From: Cristatella mucedo
Lineage: Eukaryota > Bryozoa > Phylactolaemata > Cristatellidae
Assembly (NCBI GenBank): GCA_009760855.2
Contig: WPIO01000018.1
Location: 62,001 to 126,000 of the forward strand
Direction of reading: 5' to 3'
DNA: 64,000 bases
The notes under the pieces were generated by a model. The model was not told where the DNA came from and made no database searches. It saw only the letters and a list, made by a program, of their open reading frames with translations. Position 1 is the stretch's first letter, and every line of letters starts with the position of its first letter. Both the position numbers and the translations under genes were made by a program. Shown here piece by piece: positions 45,435-55,610 of this stretch.

Positions 45435-45505
45435 CCTGTCATTTGCAAAGCCAATATATCGGTCGGCTGCGCGCGCGATTGAGCCACTTGAGTTTAATGA
45501 AGCGA
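45435..45505. promoter_or_regulatory. Octamer/CCAAT/NK-type motif cluster
   Basis: TCATTTGCAAA (octamer-like, 45439-45449), CCAAT (45451), CACTTGAG (45485, NK2-like) and TTTAATGA (45493) in a GC-rich setting. Candidate regulatory element. Confidence 0.28.
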
Positions 45506-45555
45506 TCATTGCTCGACGCTCGCGGCGACGGAGGTAGCGCGGTCGGCGCGAGCGG

Positions 45556-45586
<31 letters not shown>

Positions 45587-46089
45587 CTCGGCAGGCGACG
45601 CCGCCGCCGCGAACGCGCGAGCGCCCGGTCGCGGCGAGCGCGGCGGCGGCGTCGGTGTGCTTCCGCAAGCTCCACAGCCTACTGAACTCTACGCTTTCCG
45701 GGAGCATTACGGCATAACGCTCGCTTGAAGCTCGCGTGTCGGTGTCGCTGCGGATGGAGAGACGTGCTAACGCACGGAACCACCGAGCGCGACCATCTCC
45801 ATTTTTACGAAAGAGGTTAGGTAGAGAGTGGAAGAAGAAGCCAGTGTTGTCGGGCCGATTTAAACATGCGCTATGCATAAGCCTCGTTTCCATCAGATTT
45901 GTGCGGCGCGTGGGCTCGCTATCGACAGGCATGAAAAACCTGTACGTCGAAGTAATAGTAATGATAATGATAACGATCAGAATTTAAATTGAACGTACAA
46001 GTGAACGAAATCTCTTCTCCTGGGAAATGTCCATGCGCTGGAAATGAAGCCGTAATCTGTTCGCATAAAGTTATAAGCACCACGATAGG

Positions 46090-46285
46090 TTGGACTGTGC
46101 GATAAAAATATAAATACTAGCTGATTTAACAGTCTGCTTGAATAGCCACAGAAAAGCCTTGATGGCTATCACCACCGCTCGCAATGACAACATAGAATTG
46201 CCCACCACAGGATTTGAACCCACGACCACGGGACCGAGGTCGTGAAAAGAGACCACCTTACCTAGTGTGCCGCAGCGGCTCGTCT
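46090..46285 (-). mobile_element. SINE family S2
   Basis: Minus strand: GAGCCGCTGCGGCACACTAGG head, B box GTGGGTTCAAATCC, then GGTGATAGCC...TTAAATCAGCTAGTATTTA tail, shared with 26320-26505. Confidence 0.72.
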
Positions 46286-46289
46286 CGAG

Positions 46290-48540
46290 GCCGAAAAAAT
46301 GCGGACCGCTGAGCGTTCGCTAGTTGCGCCTCTAAATAACGCCCTCAGTCAAACGACGTCTCGATTTTGAAGGGCGAGGCAGTGAGAGCGATGCCCTTGA
46401 TCGCGGGTCAGCGTCTCTTTGGATCCACTGATTCGTCCACCTCCATTTCCTCATCAGAAATGCCAATCCAGAATCCGTCAATACAGCGGCCGGAAGCTGC
46501 CACGCTCGCCAGCCCGGCGCGCTCTCGGCACTTGATTCTTTGTTTTCAAACTGCCTCGCGCGCGCGCGCATCGAGGCGATCGAGCTGCTGCCTCCGCCGG
46601 TCGTCACGTGGTCCGCGCAAGCGAGCGACGCAGCGGCGGGCTGCGACAGCGGCAGCTAAGCCGCAGGTCATGGATATCGGCGATGGCGACCCCTGAAGTG
46701 CGGTTCGCGCGTCGGTCGCGTCGCGCACGCACGCGCGCCACGTGGTATATTGCGGGCGACGAAAACGATCGCGCGACGGACGACGCGAAGACTAGCGAAT
46801 CCGTAGCTGCTGGCGGATCGTCAATGGACGCCTGCGGCGACGGTTTCCGGTAGAGGCGCTGCCGCGTCTCGGGCGCGCCCTCGCGGGCGCCGGGAGATGA
46901 TTATGTGGACCGAGCGACAGGGATCGGACTGACGAGCCGTCAGCGACGGCTGCCCCGGGTCCCGAAGACCCGAATCCGCCGAGCGCCACGAGTGTCGAGA
47001 TACTCATTGGTCGCGGTTCATGAATTGCTGCGGCGCGTAGAGCGCCGGTCGCGTGAGATCGTCGTGCACGCAGTTAGGCAGCATTAATGTCGAAACCGTG
47101 CAAAAGGCAGTCAGTTGTGCCTTAACGGTTAGGTTTACTCATCCTCTAGGCTTTGAGCTAGGCGAGAGTTGTCTTACGTCACGGCTGCTGTAAGATGCAA
47201 GTAATCCTTCATCGCTGTCTAACAGATTTCTCTATATGCTGAGGGTATGGAGCTGCTATCTATGTAAGGTCACTTTTCGCTGCCTGTTTCGCTCCGCTGC
47301 CGTCGGCTTGCGTGCTTGCTTACGCGCTGCGCCCACAAAACGCTAGCCGCTTTCCCGAGGCCATCGCGGGGAACTTCACCTTGGGCGCGTCTCAGTCGGC
47401 GTGCGACTAGCGCGGCCTGCGAAGCGAGCGCTGCGTTCTGCCGTGCGACGCCGTGCGACGCCGCGCGTCGCCACGCGCGCGCGCCCGAAAAGTCCAGACC
47501 GGTTTCGGAGCGCCGTCCTTCGGTGGCCCGTAAGCCCCAGCAGCAGGCGGGCTTGCGGAGAGAAAATGAGCGCGGCGCAGAGCTCCTAGACGCCAGACGC
47601 GAGTGGAGCGCTGGAGGAGCAAGTCTCGTCCTCCGACGAGGCGCGACCTTACAGCTCGCATCCGTTCGAGGTAGTAATTTTTCAAGCATGGCGGACGCCG
47701 CCGGTAATTATCCCTCTTGCGGGGGGCGGGGTGCGCGCGGCTTGCGACTCGCCCAGGCCGCCTTAGGCTGTACGCTGAATGCCAAATGGAACGCAAGACG
47801 TCGGTCAAGATTCAAACTTTCTTGATGAAAGGTGGGACGGCTGAGGCTGTGCAGCGTTTTCGCAACTTCCTATTAATGAACAACAAATCGAGAGCGCTTA
47901 GATCAACTGCTGCCTTTGGCCCACCCAGCCATGCGGTAGTCACGTGATCGTCACGCGGTAAAAGCTGCGAGTTGCTCGGAGGAGCTCCCAATACGGTAAC
48001 TCTGACTGGGGAAGCCGTGTACTTTAGTGGCTGAGCTGTATTCAAGCCGCATCCTCGGCGTTCGTCGGAGCATTTTGATTGACAGCTGCCTCCGTGCGTC
48101 GGGTTACGCCATCGCACCGCGCTCTCGCAGTTCACACCGCCGCTTCCCTTTTCGACGCATTGCGGACTCGCTGTCGCGCTCGGCTTCCTCATTAACATTC
48201 GACGGGCTCTAACGCTCGCAGAGCGCCCAGACGGTAGCTCGCTGCGCTTCGCCGCACTATGCGAGCGAGCGCGCTGCGCTCCTTTGTTTCTTTCCGCTCC
48301 TCTAAGACTCCGGCCTGCGACGCGACGCGGCGTCGCGTGCCGGACCAGCGGCGCGACGGTCGGCGCTGTTCGCGTACCGTCGTCGTTGCTAGATGCCGAA
48401 TGCGAAAGCGCGACGGCAGCCGCGCTCGTAACGCGCTCATCCCGCGACGTGTGTGCGGCGGCGGCAGCGGTTGCTCCGCCGCCGCACTGAGCCGCGAAAC
48501 CGCCGCCGCATTGAGCCGCGAAACCGCTCCGCCGCCGAAC
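46290..48540. other. CpG-rich region, no gene recognised
   Basis: Long overlapping frames on both strands (for example 47316-47825 plus, containing a MADAAG-like start at 47689) are as expected from GC content. A further exon cannot be excluded, but none is supported. Confidence 0.35.
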
Positions 48541-48690
48541 TGCCGAGCTGGTTTGGTCCAGCGGTCAAGGTGCTCGCTCCGACCGAGGTCTGACTGAGGT
48601 CGTGGCTCGAGCCCTGAGGCATATGTGAAGCGCCCGAATAGAGATTAAGTTCTCTCGGGGCGCTACATAAATGAATTGTATACATATATA
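48541..48690 (+). mobile_element. SINE family S1, copy b
   Basis: GCTGGTTTGGTCCAGCGGTC (A box), GTGGCTCGAGCCC (B box), then GTGAAGCGCCCGAATAGAGA and TTAAGTTCTCTCGGGGCGCT, the LINE A-type hairpin, and an ATAAATGAATT tail. Confidence 0.85.
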
Positions 48691-48976
48691 TAAATGAATT
48701 ATATATAAACTGTCGTCGCCCGCGCGACAGAGGGCGCTCGCGTGCACTGCGGCGAGCGGGCGTATCGCTCGAAGACGGACGTGGGATCTTGGCGAGAGAA
48801 GAGACAAAGGTGAGAGAGAGAGAGAGACTGCTTGAACTCCTCTGTTTCGGCAGCGGTGGCGGGCGAGCGCCAGGTCGTGCCGCATCGCTGCCAGCGACAG
48901 CGAATCAATATGGACACGCGTCAGTGTAAACAGGATCCGTGCTAAGCGCCGATGCATTACCCGGCGGCCATTTCGT

Positions 48977-48982
48977 TTTATT
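48977..48982 (-). terminator. Candidate Dbx poly(A) signal
   Basis: AATAAA on the minus strand about 450 bp after the Dbx stop codon, followed by a GT-containing stretch. The 3' UTR would then span about 48960-49432. Confidence 0.4.
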
Positions 48983-49432
48983 TGAGGTCGGGAGTAGTGC
49001 GCACACAAGCAGCTGAATGCGAGCCGGCAGCGACCTCGCCGCGCGGACGGACCGACGCGCGCGCCACTCAGCCAGCGTTGACTGCTCCAGACTGTCAATC
49101 AAAGAGGCGTCTAAGCGGTACCTTCACGCCGGCCGCGCTGTCACTTAGGTACGCTGCAGACGCCAGCCTGAGGTCCACTTCGCCGCCGCGATCGCGCAGG
49201 CAGCGCTCGCGGCGGCGGCGTAGCCCGCGACCGAAAGCAGCCGATCGAGTGCGCGCGCGCGGGCCCCAGCGCGACCCTGTTGAAGTCCCGCGTCAGCGAC
49301 CGCCATGTCGCGTAGCAACGAGGCTCTACCAGCGCTGCGGACATTAGAGAAGCGCTCGTCGACTGCTGTGCGGGACGCTCGGCGCGCCGCAGCCGTCGTC
49401 GTCGCAGTCGCGCGGTGCGGGCGAATCGAGCC

Positions 49433-49690
49433 TCAGACGTCGCGCTTCTCGGCCGTAGCTGCCACATCGGCGCCTCTGCATTCGGTGACGTAGCAGCTCG
49501 GGCCCGGCGGCTGCTCGGCGGCTGCGCCGCCGCCTCCGCGCGCGGCGCTCGCAAAGTCGGAGCGGCAGCAAGTCATTTCCGGCGACGAGCTTCCGCCCGT
49601 CGAGCTTGCCAAGCCGCCGACGGCCGTCTTTAGCTGCCGCTCCTTGGAGTTCCTCCACTTCATTCGTCGGTTCTGGAACCATATTTTCAC
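49433..49690 (-). CDS. Dbx: Dbx homeobox protein, exon 4 (last)
   Basis: Acceptor CGGCTCGTTTCAG precedes GTG AAA ATA TGG. The exon encodes homeodomain residues 45-60 (VKIWFQNRRMKWRNSK, with DNA-contacting W48, F49, N51, R53) and then a 69-residue C-terminus (289-357), Ser/Gly/Ala-rich in the middle, ending AEKRDV and a stop at 49433-49435. RNSKER after the third helix is characteristic of Dbx. The C-terminus is shorter than in vertebrate DBX1 and lacks a clear acidic tail. Entry in phase 0 matches exon 3. Confidence 0.93.
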   Translation of the reverse strand: MKIWFQNRRMKWRNSKERQLKTAVGGLASSTGGSSSPEMTCCRSDFASAARGGGGAAAEQPPGPSCYVTECRGADVAATAEKRDV

Positions 49691-49739
49691 CTGAAACGAG
49701 CCGAACGACACGGTCGGGGCCCCGGTGGACCGAGAGAAA

Positions 49740-49815
49740 GGACGGAAGGATAGAAAAGAAGGCAGGATAGAAACGACAAGAAAGGAAGGAAGGAAGGAAG
49801 GAAGGAAAGAAAGGT
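49740..49815. repeat. GGAA/GAAG-rich repeat in Dbx intron 3
   Basis: GGAAGGAAGGAAGGAAGGAA run with flanking purine-rich sequence. Confidence 0.85.
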
Positions 49816-50123
49816 CGTACGCCGCGATCCGACGACTTCCTACCCTCGTCCCCATGCGCTGAGCGGCTCCCGCCCCGCGGGCCGGAAACGAATCGAATGC
49901 GAGCGGTCGGCGCGCGTGCTCGCCCACCGTACGATCGCTATTGTCGCTGCACACGCCGTAGCCGTCTGACGGCGAGCAGCCGCGGCGGCGTCACACCGGC
50001 TCTCTACAGCGCCGCCAGGCCCGCGAGCGTCGAGGCTTGTGCGTGCGTGGGCTTACGACGATGCGAGTAACTAATGAACCGCATCCGCTTCGTGGAGCAG
50101 GTTCGGACAGTTTCGTCCCCGGC

Positions 50124-50216
50124 TTTCTTAAATTCTACAGTTGCTGGCAGTTCTTAAATTCTACAGTTTCTCTTTCTTAAATTCTATAGTTTCTCTTTCT
50201 TAAATTCTACAGTTGC
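50124..50216. repeat. Tandem repeat in Dbx intron 3, 4 copies
   Basis: Four copies of TTCTTAAATTCTACAGTT with 5-10 bp linkers (GCTGGCAG or TCTCTT). Confidence 0.9.
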
Positions 50217-51014
50217 TACCCGATTTTCTGCTTTTGCATGCGCGTCTGCTTTCACCCGGCGCGCCGGGAGCAGCTCGCTCTGCGCGCCGGAAGCGTCTGG
50301 ACCCCGCGCTGGCGCGCAGACGCGCTGAGATAAACTTGAACGAGGCAGCGAAGTCACTGGAATGAGACCGCCGACTTTCTACTTGCCTGCAATTGGAGCG
50401 CTGTTTCCAGAGAGAACATGCGGAAAAAATGGGTGAGCGCCCTACGCGGACGGACGCGCCTCGGACTAATGGCGGCATCGAGAACTAATGGGCGCCGTCA
50501 AGTCGCCATCTTCGGCGGCGCTCAGCCAGGGCGCTTCAGCGAGCGCGCGCTCGCGCCGGATGAACTGAATTGAGAGCTCACGCGCCGCAGAAGACGGCGA
50601 GCAGAGCGATCGCAGCGTCCGCCACTCCCTCCACCACTCCTAGCTCCGCGAGCGCGTAAGCGAGTTCGTAAGCGGTTCGCGGACGCGCACCCGCGCGTCC
50701 GCGAACCCGCTCGTCGGGCTTTCGAGGATTTCGTGATCGCTCCGGGCAAGCGGGCGGCGCTCTCGCCCGCGAACGCTGGAGCGCCGGCGAGCGGGGGCGT
50801 GGATGCGAGTCGAGCGAGCGAGCGTGGCGTGGCGTCTTCTGCCCCGCCCCCTCGATAGTCAGCTGCACCGGCAGCGGCGGCTCGCGTTGACTGCGAGTCG
50901 CCGCTGCCGCCCTCGCTCGCTCCTTCTCGATTATTTTTACCAGGCGACTTTGAGTGAGCAGCGTTTTCTCGTGCGTTTTCAAGATGGGGCAGCGGATTAT
51001 CGTGATTCACCGCA

Positions 51015-51160
51015 ACGCACTCTAATTAAGCGAAAATCGACCGGAAATCGGCGGCGCCAGGCTTGAATTTCGAGCGAATAATAGTACGCGGCCGTGTTGT
51101 AATGTACTCGCCGAGCGGCACGGCGGCCTTTGCGCCCGCGCGCTGTCGTGCAAATGGGCC
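51015..51160. promoter_or_regulatory. Candidate intronic enhancer of Dbx
   Basis: Intron 3 sequence with CTAATTAAG (TAATTA at 51023), ATCGTGATT, AATAATAG and TGCAAATG (51149, octamer-like). TAATTA is a preferred core for many homeodomains, so autoregulation is possible; inferred only. Confidence 0.25.
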
Positions 51161-51252
51161 GCAAGGACGCTGCAAAGCCACCGCCGCAATCCTACTGGAA
51201 TCCAGCGCAGATCCACCAACGCGCGAACCACCAACTTGAATTGCATTCTAAA

Positions 51253-51290
51253 TGTAATGTAATGTAATGCAATGTAAATTACGCCGTCGC
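51253..51290. repeat. (TAATG)n short repeat
   Basis: AATGTAATGTAATGTAATGC, similar to the LINE B tail but with no LINE B body attached. Confidence 0.6.
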
Positions 51291-51874
51291 GTCCATCTTG
51301 GCCCTTCATCTTCGACTGCCCGCTTCCAAGCCGCCCGCCGGCATCGCCCGCTCACTACGCGCTCGCTTTCAGAGACCGCTCGAGCCAGTTCTCCTGGTCT
51401 TCGTGCGGCAGCCATATTCCGCCCCCCCCCCCCATGAACGGCGCGCCCGAGATGTCGTCACGAGACCGCAGGGTCGACGCAATCCAGCAGCGCCTGTAAA
51501 TAGGGCCTCGATCGCCTATTCAGGTCTGATAATGAGCGACGCATTAACTGTAGCCTCCATCGCAGCGTTTCGGCTAGTGGGACGAGCGCGCAGCCACCTG
51601 CGCGACCCAGCGACCACCCGCGGCGAAAAGCCAGCCTGTTGTCGCTGGGTGGGTGGACGAGTCGCTCGCGCACAACGCGAGCGACGAAATCGCCCGCTCT
51701 CGTCGCCGTCGTCATCACGACAGTGAGGCAGGCCTTCCGGTGTGCGCCATTCAAAAACTCGTCGCTCCGCTCGCCGCCGGCTCGGGCGGCACGCCACAAT
51801 CGGCGCCGGCCCTACGCGAGACGACACCGCCGACGCGACGCGACGGAGCGCGCCTCGCGCGCACGCGTGCCTAC

Positions 51875-52092
51875 TTGCGCGTCCTTGAGCGCCAGTCGCT
51901 CGGCCAGCTTCCGGCGGTCGGGCTTGCTGATGTACTTCTGCCTCTGGAACGTCCTCTCTAGGCCGCGCCGCTGCGAGTCGGAGAAGACGGCCCGTCGCGA
52001 GACGCCCTTCCGCGGCCGGAAGTGCGTGGCTCCGAGAAGCGTCAGCACCTCGTGCGCCGCCGCATCCACGGGAGCGCACGCGGGGTAGAGGC
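51875..52092 (-). CDS. Dbx: Dbx homeobox protein, exon 3
   Basis: Acceptor TTTTCGCGCGCAG, two bases finishing a Gly codon, then 72 codons, then CAA|GTAGGC. It encodes residues 200-272. A linker ending FRPRKG leads into homeodomain positions 1-44, with R5, F8, L16, F20 and Y25 all at standard positions. The stretch RRAVFSDSQRRGLERTFQ-then-KYISKPDRRKLA matches Dbx closely (known DBX1: RRAVFSDVQR, QKYISKPDRKKLA). The intron at 44/45 is a common homeobox intron position. Confidence 0.96.
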
Positions 52093-52225
52093 CTGCGCGC
52101 GAAAAGAGAGAAGACGGCGTGTAGTCAGCGGCGGCGGCGGCGACGGCGACGCGCGTAGGTCTGCTGAGCGGCCTCTGGCGGCGGCGGCGGCGCTCCACTC
52201 GTCGTCTGCTGCTCCTTCATTCACT

Positions 52226-52375
52226 CTCCTTATATATATAATTCATTTATATAGCGCCCCAAGAGAACTTAATCTCTATTCAGGCGCTTCACATATGCAT
52301 CGGGGCTCGAGCCCACGACCTCAGTCTGACCGTGGTCGGGGCGAGCACCTTAACCGCTAGACCAAACCAGCTTCT
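52226..52375 (-). mobile_element. SINE family S1, copy c (Dbx intron 2)
   Basis: Minus strand: AGCTGGTTTGGTCTAGCGGT (A box), GTGGGCTCGAGCCC (B box), GTGAAGCGCCTGAATAGAGA, TTAAGTTCTCTTGGGGCGCT, ATATAAATGAATT. Very similar to copy b, so a young subfamily. Confidence 0.87.
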
Positions 52376-52844
52376 CTCACTCTCTCGCTTTTCAGCTCGT
52401 CTTCTGAGCGTGTCTAATTGGCCATCTTCTGTTGCTCACACGCGCAAAAAAAAGCATGCATTGCTTGCTCTCGTTGTGGCCACGACGTGGTTGCGAACTC
52501 GCCGGCTGCCGCGGCACAGCGGGCGAGCGCGCAGCGGCGTGCGGGTGCGTGCAAGGCGGCGGCGGCAAACGCTGCCGCGGCCGCGTCGATGGCCGGGCCA
52601 AATCAATCAGCCGCCGCTCTCGAGAAAGCTGATCGAAGTGGGACGTCCGGACGAGCGATCGACTGTCACCGACCGGGCGCCTTCATCTAATCGACCAGGC
52701 GCCGTCTAGCTTCCGTCGCGCCAGCGGCGTCGGGTGGTAATCGAGCGCTGGCGAAGTCGGGCACGCCGGGAGAAATCCGGCGACAAATGGCGGCGGGCTC
52801 AACGTACGCGGCGGCGCAGTCTATTTCGTCGGCTCAATACTCAC

Positions 52845-53057
52845 CCGGCCAGTGTGGATGGCGACCGTACATGAAGGCCGCGGCGGCAGCGGCGGCCGCG
52901 GCGGCGGCCGCCGCGTACTGCGAGTCGCCGGAGATTCGCTGTCGGGGCTGGGGTGCGGCCAAAGCGGCGGCCGTCGAAAAGTCGCGTAGCCACTGCGGCT
53001 CGCTTGAGAAAAGCTCCGGCGCTTGGTCGGAGCACCAAGCGTTCGGCCTCCACTGAG
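52845..53057 (-). CDS. Dbx: Dbx homeobox protein, exon 2
   Basis: The acceptor GCGCTTTTGTAG (53058-53060) is chosen because it is the one giving a frame continuous with both neighbours; the CTCAG four bases later would break the frame. Donor CCGG|GTGAGT. Encodes residues 129-200: [17 protein letters not shown]..., a 13-residue alanine run (177-189), then [11 protein letters not shown]. The last block sits where vertebrate DBX1 has its F/P/W-rich segment before the homeodomain. This exon is poorly conserved in the family, so the prediction leans on phase and splice sites. Confidence 0.8.
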
Positions 53058-53149
53058 CTACAAAAGCGCTGTCACACGTCTACCGCCTGGCGGTCAGAGC
53101 ACACAGCTTCGCAGAGCGAAAGTCGAGCAAGCGTGCAACAAAAAGACAT

Positions 53150-53760
53150 GCAGAGACAGGCAGAGACAGACACAGACAGGCAGAGACAGACACAGACAGA
53201 CACTGAGAGATAGAGACAGAAACAGAGACAGGCACAGAGAGACACAGACAGGCACAGAGAGACACAGACAGGCACAGAGAGACACAGAGACTGGCACAGA
53301 GACAGGCACAGAGACAGGCACAGAGACAGGCACAGAGACAGGCACAGAGACAGGCACAGAGACAGGCACAGAGACAGGCACAGAGACAGGCACAGAGACA
53401 GGCACAGAGACAGGCACAGAGACAGGCACAGAGACAGGCACAGAGACAGACACAGCAGGCACAGAGACAGGCACAGAGACAGGCACAGAGACAGGCACAG
53501 AGACAGGCACAGAGACAGGCACAGAGACAGGCACAGAGACAGACACGGACAGACACGGAGACAGGCACGGAGACAGACACGGAGACAATCACGGAGACAG
53601 GCACGGAGACAATCACGGAGACAGGCACGGAGACAGACACGGAGACAGACACGGAGACAGACACGGAGACAGACACGGAGACAGGCACGGAGACAGACAC
53701 GGAGACAGGCACGGAGACAGACACGGAGACCGACACGGAGACAGACACAGACAGACACAG
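53150..53760. repeat. 12-bp minisatellite in Dbx intron 1
   Basis: Unit CAGAGACAGGCA repeated about 20 times or more (53280-53540), then a variant with CGGAGACAGACA to about 53750. A 293-codon Thr-Gly-Glu frame over it is a by-product. Confidence 0.96.
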
Positions 53761-53826
53761 ACAGAGAGCAAGGACAGGAAGAGCAGAGAGAAGCAAGAGG
53801 AGAGAGCAGACAGGGCTAGCTGGGAG

Positions 53827-53837
<11 letters not shown>

Positions 53838-53878
<41 letters not shown>
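53838..53878. repeat. (GA)n microsatellite in Dbx intron 1
   Basis: Pure GA run of about 40 bp. Confidence 0.95.
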
Positions 53879-54218
53879 ACAAACAGATAGCACCGGTGGC
53901 TTGAAGCTCTTATTGGCGCCGAAGCGTTAGTCTGCAAACTGGCGAGCTGCTCTGCACTGTTCGGCGCAGGCCAGATAAGGCACTGAGTACGGACATTCGC
54001 TCGCTCGCGAGAGAGCTCTTAGCGAAACACTTTTCAGCGAAGGGGCAACGCTGGTCAAAGTAAGCGTCACCGTCAGACGTCAAATCGAAGGACGCACGGG
54101 CAATTCGCTCTGCAAGAGGTTTGAGTTTTATCGCTAGAGCTCAGGTGTTACTGCAAGCAATTTTTTTGTCTCAAGAGAAGCCTGTTCACAGCGAGCGGAC
54201 GCGCTCGCGTTGACAGCT

Positions 54219-54219
54219 A

Positions 54220-54258
<39 letters not shown>
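54219..54258. repeat. (CCG)n repeat in Dbx intron 1
   Basis: About 13 GCC units. Confidence 0.95.
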
Positions 54259-54818
54259 GTCCTGGACCGCGCCCAGAGTATTGCGGCAGCGGCGACGGCT
54301 CTCTTGAAGAGCGGATGCGCGATCGGCTACGGCTGAAGCGACCGCATTCGCGGAGGAGCGTGAAAGGGGCGCGAGCGAGCATCCGCGACTCGTCGTGTGG
54401 GCCGCGGCTGACTCTAGTGATAGTGGTAGTAGTGGCAGAAGCAATAACAATCATAGCGATGACACCTATATCTACTGTGCGATTCATTCAAACGCACTCC
54501 ATACACGTCGTTGGATCGGGTAGACTGCCGTCGGAGCTTGCGACAGGCTGCGCCCGGCTGCTCGTTTGAGTGCTCCGTCGCGTCTGCCTCATGACGGCGG
54601 CGAACGAAGGTCGCGAACCAAAATGGACGCGTCACCTTCGGCAGACGACGCGGTCGCGCCGGTCGACATCCACGGCTCTCGCGTGGCGGCGGAGGAGGCG
54701 ACGGTGGCCAGGCGGCGGCGCAGGTGACGGTGGCGGCGCAGGTGGCCGCTGGCGGCGGAGGCGGCGCCGAAGGAGTGGCGGTAGTGGCGGATGCGGCGGC
54801 GGCGCGTGAAAAACTCAC

Positions 54819-55203
54819 CGTCGTCGCACTCGCTGCGCCTAAGGATCGCGCTCACGCCGAACTTGAGCGGTGCCACTCCGCCATTTGCGTCGGTCGCCTC
54901 GTCGCTGGCCGCGGCCGCTGCGCCAGCGGGCGCGCAACCGGGCGTGCCGCCGCCGCCGCCGCGTCCGTCGGCGGTCATCGCCTTCGCCGCCGTCGACGCC
55001 CTGCTAAGCTGGTCCGCCAGTCGACGCAGAAGGTCGGACGTGGGGCAGACGAGCGGCGCCACCGCGGCTGAGGCCACGACGCCACGCTCTCGCGCGGCGT
55101 CCGCTCCGTCGAGCCTTCGCCGATACGCCAGACGGAGGCGGACCGGACCGGCGGCGGCGGCCGCTGCCGCCGCGCCTCGGTCTCCGCCCGCGGCGAACGC
55201 CAT
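54819..55203 (-). CDS. Dbx: Dbx homeobox protein, exon 1 (start)
   Basis: ATG at 55203 sits in GGGCCATGG (G at -3 and +4) with an in-frame TAA 21 codons upstream. 128 codons plus one base, donor GACG|GTGAGT. It holds DLLRRLADQLSRA (57-69), equivalent to the N-terminal DLIRIS block of vertebrate DBX1, and APLKFGVSAIL (111-121), equivalent to its FLKFGVNAIL; F-x-V-x-x-I-L is an Eh1-type Groucho-binding motif. The four exons total 1074 nt (357 residues; vertebrate DBX1 is similar). By family knowledge Dbx is a nuclear transcriptional repressor that patterns interneuron progenitors. Confidence 0.9.
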
Positions 55204-55470
55204 GGCCCGCAGCTCGCGAAGAGAGAGCCGCGCGCGCGCTCGCTCGCTGTCAGCGTACGGGGATTAGGCGGCGGCGAAGGGCGGAGGCAGAGGCGATAGC
55301 GCCAGCACCCGAGCGCTCGCTCGACGCGAGCTGTCTGAACGATCTCGGCCGCAGCAGCAACACCGCCACAGCGCCACCCAGCAGGCGACTGGCCCAGCGT
55401 CCGCGCTGTATCGCTCAGTAGCAGCACGCGAGCCTCGCTTTGGGCGAAAAAGATCGTCGACTATTGCTTG

Positions 55471-55610
55471 CAATTATAATCGTCCGTGCCACTCGATGGC
55501 CCCGGGGCGAGCAGCTACGCGCCGCTGAAAAAGCAGCCAAGCGTCGCCGACGCGCCTCCTCGCACCGCTCAAGCGCGCGCGCGCGCACGCGATTGGTCAG
55601 TCCGATTGGC
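55471..55610 (-). promoter_or_regulatory. Dbx: Candidate Dbx promoter elements
   Basis: On the minus strand two CCAAT boxes (55605-55609 and 55592-55596) and an ATTATAATTG TATA-like stretch (55480-55471) lie 270-400 bp upstream of the ATG in a CpG island. Order and direction suit a promoter, but spacing is looser than usual. Confidence 0.3.

Larger units (their letters stand above)
44450..46070. other. CpG-rich 3' flank of Dbx
   Basis: Very GC- and CpG-rich, with open frames on both strands typical of such composition and no recognisable product. It contains AT-rich islets at 44960-45045 and 45435-45505 (see regulatory entries) and CGG-type runs at 45300 and 45560. Confidence 0.5.

Noticed and set aside
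44520-45932. Large GC-rich frames (up to 302 codons) as genes
   Set aside because: Open on several frames and both strands at once, Arg/Ala/Pro-rich, no domain; expected from CpG-rich composition.
46546-46853. Basic Arg-rich proteins on both strands
   Set aside because: CpG-driven Arg codons in overlapping frames; no domain or conserved pattern.
53052-53057. Exon 2 acceptor at CTCAG|TGG (53052)
   Set aside because: It would enter in phase 0, while exon 1 leaves in phase 1; the TAG acceptor at 53058-53060 restores the frame through to the homeodomain.
53023-53904. 293-codon Thr-Gly-Glu repeat protein
   Set aside because: It is the translation of a 12-bp minisatellite in Dbx intron 1, open on both strands, with no start context or homology.
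54589-54818. Extension of Dbx exon 1 reading frame past 54819
   Set aside because: The frame runs on into sequence without Dbx similarity; GACG|GTGAGT is an excellent donor exactly after the conserved block.
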